From positions 1-7,037 of the forward strand of contig JAHHTR010000107.1 in assembly GCA_020024515.1 (NCBI GenBank): a DNA stretch of 7,037 bases, read 5' to 3'. This document shows positions 1-6,990 of this stretch, piece by piece. Under the pieces are notes generated by a model. That model had not been told where the DNA came from. It did not search any database and saw nothing but the letters and a program-made list of their open reading frames with translations. Position 1 is the stretch's first letter. Every line of letters starts with the position of its first letter. The position numbers and the translations under genes are program-made. This DNA is from Angelakisella sp. (GTDB lineage Bacteria > Bacillota > Clostridia > Oscillospirales > Ruminococcaceae).

Positions 1-9
1 ATTATTTGC

Positions 10-38
10 TTGAATAGTTATTATATATATTGTATAAT
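10..38 (+). promoter_or_regulatory. Sigma-A promoter upstream of recO
   Basis: A -35 box TTGAAT (10-15) and a perfect -10 box TATAAT (33-38) are separated by exactly 17 nt, the optimal sigma-A spacing. Transcription would start near position 45, giving a leader of about 34 nt before recO. It is the only near-consensus promoter I see upstream of any gene here, so it probably drives the whole run of genes to the terminator at 6681-6724. Whether an upstream gene (often era in Firmicutes) also reads through into recO cannot be seen. Confidence 0.75.
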
Positions 39-64
39 GTAATCTTGTAGATATTCTTTTAATT

Positions 65-70
65 GGGAGG
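65..70 (+). promoter_or_regulatory. Ribosome binding site that fixes the recO TTG start
   Basis: GGGAGG lies 8 nt before a TTG codon at 79-81. This strong site supports a non-ATG start for recO. Confidence 0.75.
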
Positions 71-78
71 ATAGAGTT

Positions 79-840
79 TTGCTTTTGTCTGTAAATGCAG
101 TTGTTATTTGTGAAAGAAAAATAAATGAGTATGACAGAGTACTTACTCTGCTTACTGAAAACAAAGGTATCATACATGCTTATGCAAAAGGTGCTTCCAA
201 AATCAAAAGTGGTATGATAGCCGCAACAGAGATGTTTTGCTACTCCCAATTTCAAATATTCACACGTGGCGAAAAAAGTTTTATTGACAAAGCGGAAGTT
301 ATTAATATATTTTTCGGATTGCGACAAGATTTTTTAAAAATTTCTCTTGCTACATATTTTTGTCAACTGGTACTGGAAATAGTGCCACCGCTTGACTGTG
401 AAGACTCATATATACGACTGTTATTGAATACTTTGTATTTTTTGGAAAAAGATAAAATCAGTCGTTCGCTGTTAAAACCGCTATTTGAACTTAGGCTTTT
501 GGCATTGTGTGGCTATATGCCCGACCTTGTTACATGTCAGTGTTGTGGTTATCTTAATACAGAGACAATTTATTTTTCGCCTAATTTGGGCATAATTCTC
601 TGTGATAATTGTTGTCCCGATAAAAAAAATATGATGAATGTTCCTAGTGGTGTATTTGCCGCTATGCGTCATATAGTGTACAGTGATATATCAAAACTTT
701 TTAATTTTACGCTTACACCCGAAGCTATTGCCGTTTTAAATCAAGTTTCACGAAAATATTTGCTCTGTCAGGTAGAAAAAATGTTGCCTGCACTTAAATA
801 TTATGAAGATATGGTAGCAGTTATGGAAACAAACAAATAA
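79..840 (+). CDS. recO: DNA repair protein RecO
   Basis: RecO acts in the RecFOR pathway: it binds single-stranded DNA and SSB, works with RecR to load RecA at gaps, and anneals complementary strands. The 253-aa product has the usual family length. Its N-terminal OB-fold region (about residues 1-80) carries the family pattern at 18-40, including YDRVLTLLT, a G-I-I-H stretch and AKGASK. The C-terminal helical part contains a zinc site of the C-x2-C type, C153/C156 and C175/C178, with extra cysteines at 155 and 179. The start is a TTG codon, chosen because GGGAGG (65-70) sits 8 nt upstream, the promoter lies just before it, and the protein begins at the normal family position; no ATG fits. It is first in the apparent operon, 102 nt ahead of mutS2. 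Identity is confident from motif recognition; no search was run. Confidence 0.95.
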   Translation: MLLSVNAVVICERKINEYDRVLTLLTENKGIIHAYAKGASKIKSGMIAATEMFCYSQFQIFTRGEKSFIDKAEVINIFFGLRQDFLKISLATYFCQLVLEIVPPLDCEDSYIRLLLNTLYFLEKDKISRSLLKPLFELRLLALCGYMPDLVTCQCCGYLNTETIYFSPNLGIILCDNCCPDKKNMMNVPSGVFAAMRHIVYSDISKLFNFTLTPEAIAVLNQVSRKYLLCQVEKMLPALKYYEDMVAVMETNK

Positions 841-942
841 TTTACGGTTACTTATTCATTTAATATATAACCTCTTACACATATTTTATGGAAAATATAT
901 TTTTCGTAACTACATTTTTAAAAATTAATAAAAGGAGATAGT

Positions 943-3318
943 ATGACAGATATTAAACATTTAAAATCACTCGAGTATGATAAAATTTTAAAACTTTTAT
1001 CTGATAAGGCATCTTGCAAAACATCAGCTGAAAAAATAATGCAAACAGTGCCAAGTGATGATTATGATGAAGTTTGCCATTTAATACAAATGACAAAAGA
1101 TATAAATACACATTCCATTAAATTCGGTACACCGTCTCTTGGTGGCATATCCGATTGTCGTGACAGTGTAGACAGAGCCGCACGTGGCGGCAGACTTTCC
1201 ATTCCTGAACTTCTCTCTGTATGCAAAGCGCTAAAATGCATACGTAGTATCAAAAGTTGGCGAGAGAATATTGAAGAAGAAACAAGTGTCGATGATCTGT
1301 TCTTTTTCCTTATACCGAACAAGTCACTTGAACAAACTATTGACAAGGCGATACTAAATGAGGAAGAACTTACAGATACAGCCTCACCGACACTTAATGA
1401 AATACGTACAAAGATACGTAAGGCACATATGTCCATTCGTGAAAAACTTGACAGTATAATTCGTTCATCGGCATACTCAAAAGTCCTTCAAGAAAGCATT
1501 ATAACTATGCGTGACGGAAGATTTGTTGTTCCTGTAAAGAGTGAAAACAGAAGTGAAATACAAGGACTGATTCATGGTGCATCTTCAAGTGGTGCAACTG
1601 TATTTATCGAGCCAACGGCGGTAGTAGAGGCAAATAACAAAATAAAAATACTTGAAAATGAAGAAAAACAGGAAATTGACAGAATACTTTTGGAACTTTC
1701 CAAAATGGTTGGTGCTGTGGCGCATACAATAAATACAGGTTTTGATGCGCTTGTTGACCTTGATATCATCTTTGCAAAATCAAGACTTGCAGATGAAATG
1801 AACGCAACTGTTCCGATAATTAGTAAAGATAAGATTATAAAACTAAATAAAGCACGTCACCCATTGATTGATAAAAAGAAAGTAGTGCCTATAAATATCG
1901 AAATGGGCGAAACTTTTGATACACTTGTAATAACAGGTCCCAACACAGGTGGTAAGACAGTTGCATTAAAGACACTGGGACTTCTTACACTAATGGCAGA
2001 GTCAGGTATGCTTTTGCCGACAGGTGATGACAGTGTTATACATGTATTTGAAAATGTGCTTGCAGATATAGGTGATGAGCAAAGTATAGAACAAAGCTTA
2101 TCTACTTTTTCGGCACACATAACCAATATTATATCCATTGTAGGAAAAGCGAATGATAACAGTTTGATTTTGGTTGATGAGCTTGGTGCGGGAACAGACC
2201 CAATCGAAGGTGCGGCACTTGCAATTTCAATTATTGAGAGATTTCGAAGTGTTGGAGCTATGGTTGTTGCAACTACTCACTATGCCGAAATAAAAATGTA
2301 TGCGCTAAATACAAAAGGTGTTGAAAACGGTTCTTGCGAATTTGATGTTACAACACTTTCACCGACGTATAGACTGCTTGTCGGTGTGCCGGGTAGAAGT
2401 AATGCGTTTGCAATCAGTAAAAGACTGGGACTAAATGATGACATAATAAACAGGGCGCAAGATTTAATTTCTACTGATAATATACGTTTTGAAGATGTTG
2501 TTGATAAACTTGAAGCTACACGTCAAGAGCTTGAACGTGAGCAAATAGCCGCACAATCAAGTAGAGAGCAAGCGGAATATATTAAAAAACAAATAGAACA
2601 AGAAAAACAAAAACTGCAAGCGCAAATGGATAAAGAATTGAAAGCCGCTCACGAAAAGGCACAGGCAATAGTTGCACAGGTTATCAGTCAAACAGATATG
2701 TTGCTTAATGAACTGGAAGACATCAAAAAGCAAAAAGATAAGGCAGACTTTGCAAAGAATTTGAGTAACGCAAAGAGTACCTATAAATCCAAAGTGAACA
2801 AACTTCATGCAATGGCTGACCCTGTAATAAATAAACCGCAAGATGAGTATAAATTGCCACGCAAACTGAAATCAGGCGATACTGTTATCTTGCGTGACCT
2901 AAATTCCGAAGCTATTGTAATATCAGGGCCTGACAGCAATAATGCGTATCTTGTGCAAGCAGGTATTATGAAAGTAAAAGTAGGTGCGGATAACTTGCGT
3001 TTGGTAGAAAAACACAAGCCGCAAAAGAAATCCGGTGGAAAAGTAACTATCGGAAACATTAAATCACTGTCAAACGCAAAAACAGAACTTGATATACGTG
3101 GTTATGCAGCTGATGAAGGAATTATGGAGCTTGATCAATTCATTGATAGATGTGTGCTTTTGGGACTTACAATGGTGACTGTAATTCATGGTAAAGGTAC
3201 AGGAGTTTTGCGAACAGCTGTACAAAAGCGATTAAAACAAAACAGACATGTCAAGAGTTTCAGAAATGGTGTTTACGGAGAAGGCGAAGCAGGTGTTACA
3301 GTAGTTGAATTAAAATAA
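943..3318 (+). CDS. mutS2: Endonuclease MutS2 (MutS-family ATPase with Smr domain)
   Basis: This 791-aa protein is a full-length MutS2. MutS2 lacks the mismatch-recognition domains of MutS; it has been linked to homologous recombination and, in Bacillus, to rescue of collided ribosomes. Residues 1-300 are the helical core/clamp region. The ATPase follows, with Walker A GPNTGGKT (332-339), an STFSAH stretch (387-392), Walker B and D-loop LILVDELGAGTDP (408-420) and the TTHY switch histidine (444-447). A charged, Gln/Glu/Lys-rich coiled coil spans about 515-620. A KOW-like beta segment (about 640-690) comes next, then a C-terminal Smr domain with LDIRGY (716-721) and HGKGTG (749-754), the motifs tied to its nuclease activity. 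The ATG is preceded by AGGAG (933-937) at 5 nt. No key motif is missing. The next gene begins 20 nt downstream, so cotranscription is likely. Confidence 0.97.
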   Translation: MTDIKHLKSLEYDKILKLLSDKASCKTSAEKIMQTVPSDDYDEVCHLIQMTKDINTHSIKFGTPSLGGISDCRDSVDRAARGGRLSIPELLSVCKALKCIRSIKSWRENIEEETSVDDLFFFLIPNKSLEQTIDKAILNEEELTDTASPTLNEIRTKIRKAHMSIREKLDSIIRSSAYSKVLQESIITMRDGRFVVPVKSENRSEIQGLIHGASSSGATVFIEPTAVVEANNKIKILENEEKQEIDRILLELSKMVGAVAHTINTGFDALVDLDIIFAKSRLADEMNATVPIISKDKIIKLNKARHPLIDKKKVVPINIEMGETFDTLVITGPNTGGKTVALKTLGLLTLMAESGMLLPTGDDSVIHVFENVLADIGDEQSIEQSLSTFSAHITNIISIVGKANDNSLILVDELGAGTDPIEGAALAISIIERFRSVGAMVVATTHYAEIKMYALNTKGVENGSCEFDVTTLSPTYRLLVGVPGRSNAFAISKRLGLNDDIINRAQDLISTDNIRFEDVVDKLEATRQELEREQIAAQSSREQAEYIKKQIEQEKQKLQAQMDKELKAAHEKAQAIVAQVISQTDMLLNELEDIKKQKDKADFAKNLSNAKSTYKSKVNKLHAMADPVINKPQDEYKLPRKLKSGDTVILRDLNSEAIVISGPDSNNAYLVQAGIMKVKVGADNLRLVEKHKPQKKSGGKVTIGNIKSLSNAKTELDIRGYAADEGIMELDQFIDRCVLLGLTMVTVIHGKGTGVLRTAVQKRLKQNRHVKSFRNGVYGEGEAGVTVVELK

Positions 3319-3338
3319 CCAAATTGAAAGGAATTTTG

Positions 3339-4190
3339 ATGAATAAAATTAAAGCAATTTTCAGCGACTTTGACGGAACTTTATTGAATGACGATAAATA
3401 TATAAGTGAAACAGATTTAGAGACAATCAGAAAAATAAAAGAAAGCGGTATATATTTTATAGGTGCAACAGGCAGACATTTCCCTATTGCGCGTAAATAT
3501 GCAAAAGAAATAGGCATAGAGCAACCGTTTATTTTGTGTAATGGTGGTTTAATATATGATTATAATATAGAAATGCCACTTAAAGTGGGGTATATAGATT
3601 CAAAATTAATAACCCCACTTGTAGACTTTGCAATAGAGAATAATTTAAACTGCTATGCTTATATAAAAGAAGGTGTATATATTCGGGGAGATAATCCTGA
3701 CAAGGCATTTTACGAACGAGTTAAAAATATGGGTAACTATGTTTGTGATGGGGAACTGATGATTTCAGATGTTTCATCATTTACACTTGATGATAAGGAT
3801 ATTATTAAATTTTTGTTGCCGTCATGCCCAACCGATAAATTTAAGGCATTATTGCAAACAGATATTGCCAAAAGCGGAAAACTGGAAATTGCTTTTTCAG
3901 GTGCAAACTTTTTGGATATTAACTTAAAAGGTACAAATAAAGGCAATGCTTTGCTTGATATATGTACAAGATTCAATATTGACAGTAAGGACACAATAGC
4001 TATGGGCGATAATTTTAATGATATTGAAATGCTAAAAACATCTGGCATAGCTGTTTGTCCCGAAAATGCGGAAGAAGAAGTAAAAAAATATGCGGATTTA
4101 ATCACTACATCTTGCAATGAAAATCCATTGACAAATATGATAAGGCTTATAAACAGAAAATATGGAAAGATAATAGATGTTGATTTATAA
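3339..4190 (+). CDS. Cof-type HAD-IIB family phosphatase
   Basis: This 283-aa protein is a haloacid-dehalogenase superfamily hydrolase of the Cof/IIB subfamily. These cytosolic Mg-dependent phosphatases usually act on sugar phosphates, flavin or pyridoxal phosphates or other small metabolites. Motif I is SDFDGT (9-14), with D10 as expected nucleophile and D12 as acid/base. Motif II is ATGR (43-46), including T44. K201 in the NKGNAL stretch is motif III, and GDNFND (223-228) is the metal-binding motif IV. The type IIB cap domain occupies roughly 80-190. The ATG at 3339 was preferred over an in-frame TTG at 3324 because AAAGGA (3327-3332) is correctly placed for the ATG and overlaps the TTG-based reading frame. 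It lies 20 nt after mutS2. The substrate cannot be predicted, and the repair-rich neighbourhood does not identify one. Confidence 0.93.
   Translation: MNKIKAIFSDFDGTLLNDDKYISETDLETIRKIKESGIYFIGATGRHFPIARKYAKEIGIEQPFILCNGGLIYDYNIEMPLKVGYIDSKLITPLVDFAIENNLNCYAYIKEGVYIRGDNPDKAFYERVKNMGNYVCDGELMISDVSSFTLDDKDIIKFLLPSCPTDKFKALLQTDIAKSGKLEIAFSGANFLDINLKGTNKGNALLDICTRFNIDSKDTIAMGDNFNDIEMLKTSGIAVCPENAEEEVKKYADLITTSCNENPLTNMIRLINRKYGKIIDVDL
3583..3620 (+). repeat. Intragenic 9-bp inverted repeat in the HAD gene
   Basis: AAGTGGGGT (3583-3591) and ACCCCACTT (3612-3620) are perfect complements around a 20-nt AT-rich loop, inside the cap-domain coding region. A second CCACTT at 3576-3581 lies just upstream, so AAGTGG could instead pair back onto it as a shorter hairpin. 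No T-tract follows, so it is not an intrinsic terminator. It may be chance. Confidence 0.4.
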
Positions 4191-4225
4191 TGTGACACAG
4201 AATACGTAGGTAGGTGAAATATTGT

Positions 4226-5065
4226 TTGCAAAAAGAAAAAGAAGATAATCTACATAAAGGACATAGAGAAAGGTTAAAGCAAACATTTTTAACTAACGGC
4301 TTTGTTGGATTTGCACCTCATAATATTTTGGAGTTAATTCTTTTTTACTCTATACCTATGAAAGACACAAATGCTCTTGCACATAATTTGATAAGTGTAT
4401 TCGGCAGTCTTTCCAATGTGTTTGATGCTCCTTATGAAGAACTTTTAAAAATAAAAGGAATTTCACCCAATACGGCGATTCTCATAAAAATGGTACCTCA
4501 GTTATGCACAATATATTTCAAGGAAAAAGCACAAAACGGAACATACAACGGAAAAGACTTAACAGAAAAGATAGGAAAAGAACTTGTTGCAAGATGTATT
4601 GCAGAAATAGATGAAGTTGTATACTTAATTTGTCTTGATAACAAACTTAATCCCATATATTTTGATATCATAGACAGAGGTACAGTTGACACGGTAAAAA
4701 TTGTTGTAAGGAAAATTGTCGAAATAGCAATAAGGTTTAACAGCAGTGCTGTTATACTTGCCCATAACCACCCTCGTGGTATAGCTATGCCGTCAAAACA
4801 AGACAGAGATACAACAAATTTTATATACAAAACACTATCAGCACTCTCAATTAAACTGCTTGACCATATAATAGTATCAGGTGAAACTTACTGTTCTATG
4901 GCTCAAAACGGTACACTCGATATAACTGATTTCAGAACTGCATCAAGATGTGGTTCTACCTTTGAAAATCCAACCAATTTAATTAACAATAATATAAATT
5001 TTAAAAAGCTTGAAGATGAAGTAAATGAAGAAGACAATAATGTTGCCAATGAATTATTTACTTAA
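4226..5065 (+). CDS. radC: RadC family protein (HhH + JAB/MPN domain)
   Basis: RadC proteins (UPF0758/JAB family) are named for DNA repair, but their biochemical role is unsettled. This 279-aa form has an N-terminal GHRERL motif and an ILELILFY helix typical of the short clostridial type. A helix-hairpin-helix-like LKIKGISPNTA follows at about 74-84. The C-terminal JAB domain contains H180-x-H182-P, S190 and D193 with the H-x-H-x10-D spacing of the JAMM metal site. The residue after HNHP is Arg (HNHPRG) where Ser is most common. About 45 residues after the JAB core form an acidic, Asn-rich tail. The start is ambiguous: no ATG lies near the N-terminus. TTG 4226 was chosen because GTAGGTGA (4210-4217) resembles GGAGGTGA and lies upstream. 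GTG 4214 would add four residues but overlaps that site. The HAD gene ends 35 nt upstream. Confidence 0.92.
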   Translation: MQKEKEDNLHKGHRERLKQTFLTNGFVGFAPHNILELILFYSIPMKDTNALAHNLISVFGSLSNVFDAPYEELLKIKGISPNTAILIKMVPQLCTIYFKEKAQNGTYNGKDLTEKIGKELVARCIAEIDEVVYLICLDNKLNPIYFDIIDRGTVDTVKIVVRKIVEIAIRFNSSAVILAHNHPRGIAMPSKQDRDTTNFIYKTLSALSIKLLDHIIVSGETYCSMAQNGTLDITDFRTASRCGSTFENPTNLINNNINFKKLEDEVNEEDNNVANELFT

Positions 5066-5095
5066 ACAAAGCTATTGATATTAAAGGAGAAAAAA

Positions 5096-6331
5096 ATGAC
5101 ATCGCAATTTTATTTAAACGGATTTCCGGAAGTGCTTGCCCCAGCCGGTGACAGAGAAAGATTAGAAGCTGCTGTAAACTTTGGCGCAGATGCGGTATAT
5201 TTGGGCGGAAAGCTACATAGTATGCGTGCAGGTACACAAAGTTTTGATATGGACCAGTTGCGTGATGCAGTAAAGTTTGCACACGACCGCCATGTAAGAG
5301 TATTTTTCACAATGAATACTCTACCTAATAATAACGAGATACCTGAGCTTTATGATTATATTAAGAAAGTTGCTGATTGCGGAGTAGATGCCTTTATTGT
5401 TGCTGATATAGGTATAATGCTTGCTATTAAGCAAATAGCACCAAATACAGAAATTCATATTTCAACACAGGCAGGTGTTACAAACTACCTAACTGCAAAT
5501 GAACTACATAAACTTGGTGCAAAGCGTGTTGTTTTGGCTCGTGAACTTCCTTTGGAGGAGATTAGGACAATTAGACAAAAAACATCAAAAGAACTTGAAA
5601 TAGAAGTATTCGTACATGGTGCTATGTGTATGTCTTTCTCAGGCAGATGTCTAATATCACAATATATGACAGGCAGAGACTCAAATCGTGGTGAGTGTGC
5701 TCAACCTTGCAGATGGTCATATCATTTAATGGAAGAAAAACGTCCGGGACAGTATTTCCCGGTTTTTGAAGACAGCAAAGGTACATATATAATGAACGCA
5801 AAAGATATGTGCTTAATTGAAGATATTGATAAACTTATTGACGCAGGTGTTACATCACTGAAAATAGAAGGAAGAGCGAAAAGTGCATACTATGTTGCTA
5901 TTGTTGCAAATGCGTACAGAAACGCAGTAGACATTTACCACAAAGATCCGGTAAATTATAAATTACCACAATGGATACTTGATGAAACAAGAAAAGTAAG
6001 CCACCGTGATTATACAAAAGGATTCTTGTACGGTAGTCCGGAAAACGGACAGTGCTATGAAAATGGCGGATATATACGCAATTGGGATGTTGTTGCCATT
6101 GCGGATAGAGTCGAAAACGGAAAACTGTGGGTAAGCCAAAAGAACAGATTCTTTGAAAATGACACTTTGGAAATATTGCCACCAAAATCTCAACCGATAA
6201 CCATTACAGTAAAAAATCTGATTGATGTAAATAATGAAAAGGTAGAACTTGCAAATAAAGCTACTAATTTTTATGCTTTTGATTGCGACATAGATGTACC
6301 AAACGGTTCTATTTTGCGTAAACAAAACTGA
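5096..6331 (+). CDS. U32 family protein, TrhP-like tRNA hydroxylation factor
   Basis: Named peptidase U32, this family is now mainly connected with prephenate-dependent RNA hydroxylation: TrhP makes 5-hydroxyuridine at tRNA position 34, RlhA modifies 23S rRNA, and UbiU/UbiV hydroxylate quinone precursors. The 411-aa product has the N-terminal barrel start VLAPAGDRERLEAAV (13-27) with GADAVYLGG. The U32 signature lies at 170-188, from E170 to S188, with C178 and C185. C201 and C205 complete the four-cysteine set that binds a [4Fe-4S] cluster in UbiU/UbiV. A small beta-rich C-terminal domain (about 330-411) matches the longer TrhP/YegQ/YrrO type. The ATG is preceded by AAAGGAG (5083-5089) at 6 nt; an in-frame TTG at 5075 lies upstream of that site and is rejected. 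A TrhP2-like tRNA role is inferred from length and C-terminal domain; protease activity is unlikely but not excluded. Confidence 0.9.
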   Translation: MTSQFYLNGFPEVLAPAGDRERLEAAVNFGADAVYLGGKLHSMRAGTQSFDMDQLRDAVKFAHDRHVRVFFTMNTLPNNNEIPELYDYIKKVADCGVDAFIVADIGIMLAIKQIAPNTEIHISTQAGVTNYLTANELHKLGAKRVVLARELPLEEIRTIRQKTSKELEIEVFVHGAMCMSFSGRCLISQYMTGRDSNRGECAQPCRWSYHLMEEKRPGQYFPVFEDSKGTYIMNAKDMCLIEDIDKLIDAGVTSLKIEGRAKSAYYVAIVANAYRNAVDIYHKDPVNYKLPQWILDETRKVSHRDYTKGFLYGSPENGQCYENGGYIRNWDVVAIADRVENGKLWVSQKNRFFENDTLEILPPKSQPITITVKNLIDVNNEKVELANKATNFYAFDCDIDVPNGSILRKQN

Positions 6332-6357
6332 GAAAATATATTAGGGGGATTTTTCTT

Positions 6358-6678
6358 ATGGCAACTTCTCAAAACTATGTGGAATTTGTTTGTGAACAAA
6401 TTAATGGTATAGGTAATGTGAGATACAGAAAGATGTTTGGAGAGTATATGGTGTATCTAAATGATAAACCTATATTTTTAGTTTGTGATAACAATGTTTA
6501 TATTAAAAAATTATCTGAAATAGAAGATATTATTGATATAACAAGTGTTGGCATACCATACAAAGGAGCAAAGGAACATTATGTTTTGGATATAGAAAAT
6601 TCAGAATTGTCAAAACAAGTTGCGTTAATTTTGGAAAAAATCATTCCTATACCAAAACCTAAAAAGAAAAAACAATAA
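6358..6678 (+). CDS. Stand-alone TfoX/Sxy N-terminal domain protein
   Basis: This 106-aa protein matches the TfoX N-terminal domain. It starts with a helix (residues 4-17), then has the hallmark RKMFGEYMVYLNDK (24-37), a beta strand IFLVCDNNVYIK (39-50) and a PYKGAKEHYVLD segment (67-78). It ends in a Lys/Pro-rich tail, PKPKKKKQ (99-106). Full-length TfoX/Sxy of Proteobacteria has a second, C-terminal domain and works with CRP to activate competence genes; that domain is absent here. Single-domain relatives are common in Firmicutes and have no established function, so no competence role should be assumed. The ATG has AGGGGG (6343-6348) 9 nt upstream. It begins 26 nt after the U32 gene and is followed at once by a terminator, making it the last gene of the apparent operon. 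Confidence 0.88.
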   Translation: MATSQNYVEFVCEQINGIGNVRYRKMFGEYMVYLNDKPIFLVCDNNVYIKKLSEIEDIIDITSVGIPYKGAKEHYVLDIENSELSKQVALILEKIIPIPKPKKKKQ

Positions 6679-6680
6679 GC

Positions 6681-6724
6681 AAAGGGCATACAGCTAAAAT
6701 CAAATTTATTTGTATGCCCTTTTT
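6681..6724 (+). terminator. Rho-independent terminator after the TfoX-domain gene
   Basis: A perfect 12-bp stem pairs AAAGGGCATACA (6681-6692) with TGTATGCCCTTT (6711-6722) across an 18-nt loop. The descending arm runs into T residues (6720-6724), followed by an AT-rich stretch. It begins 3 nt after the stop codon and ends the apparent recO-to-tfoX operon. The A-run on its left side could also make it work weakly in the opposite direction. Confidence 0.9.
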
Positions 6725-6900
6725 ATATTTGTTGAACAAATTATATAAATTTTATTGAAAATATCTAAATTTATTAATTTCTGTGTCGATATATTTGATA
6801 TAATCAATGACTATATAAGTGTGAATTATGTTTAAAATAGATTTTTATGTTTTATTGTAGATTTAATTGTTCTTATAAATTTAAGAAAACGGAGATGCTG
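6725..6900. other. AT-rich intergenic stretch with no clear gene
   Basis: This stretch after the terminator is very AT-rich and has no open frame of coding character on either strand. A perfect TATAAT lies at 6799-6804, but the hexamer 17 nt upstream (AATTTC, 6776-6781) does not resemble a -35 box. TTGAAA at 6755-6760 has no -10 at proper spacing. I therefore call no promoter. Confidence 0.5.
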
Positions 6901-6902
6901 TT

Positions 6903-6965
6903 ATGAGAATATATCAAAATTATTTTGAAACAGTTTTAAAAAGAAAAACTTACCGACCTGTTTGA
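6903..6965 (+). CDS. Possible 20-residue small ORF, or remnant of a gene start
   Basis: An ATG at 6903 is preceded by CGGAG (6891-6895) at about 7 nt and opens a frame of 20 codons, MRIYQNYFETVLKRKTYRPV, ended by TGA. The peptide is basic and does not match a family I recognise. The good ribosome binding site is the main support. It could be a true small protein, a leader peptide, the surviving start of a decayed gene, or chance in AT-rich DNA. No clear promoter precedes it, although the hairpin at 7001-7037 could end a transcript from here. Confidence 0.25.
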   Translation: MRIYQNYFETVLKRKTYRPV

Positions 6966-6990
6966 ACAAGTCCATTAAAAAAGGACATAG

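Noticed and set aside
1062..1436. A 124-codon minus-strand frame opposite mutS2, and similar shorter ones along the window
   Set aside because: They mirror confident coding sequence, are Ser/Leu/Phe-rich and show no recognisable domain.
3324..3338. Upstream TTG start for the HAD gene
   Set aside because: The Shine-Dalgarno AAAGGA falls within the extra codons and is placed for the ATG at 3339.
4191..4199. TGTGACACA inverted repeat between the HAD gene and radC, resembling a small operator
   Set aside because: Four-base arms in a 35-nt gap are expected by chance, and no promoter is associated.
3737..4231. A 164-codon open frame on the minus strand opposite the HAD gene
   Set aside because: It lies almost wholly inside a gene with complete HAD motifs. 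The translation is a low-complexity Ser/Ile/Leu/Phe mix typical of antisense AT-rich DNA, and no good ribosome binding site was seen.
5075..5095. Upstream TTG start for the U32 gene
   Set aside because: The extra codons contain AAAGGAG, which is spaced for the ATG at 5096; the TTG has no ribosome binding site of its own.
6796..6804. TATAAT at 6799-6804 as a promoter for the small ORF
   Set aside because: No -35-like hexamer at 16-18 nt upstream and no extended -10; TATAAT is frequent by chance in such AT-rich DNA.
6970..6986. GTCC/GGAC 4-bp hairpin
   Set aside because: The stem is too short to support a terminator or regulatory call.
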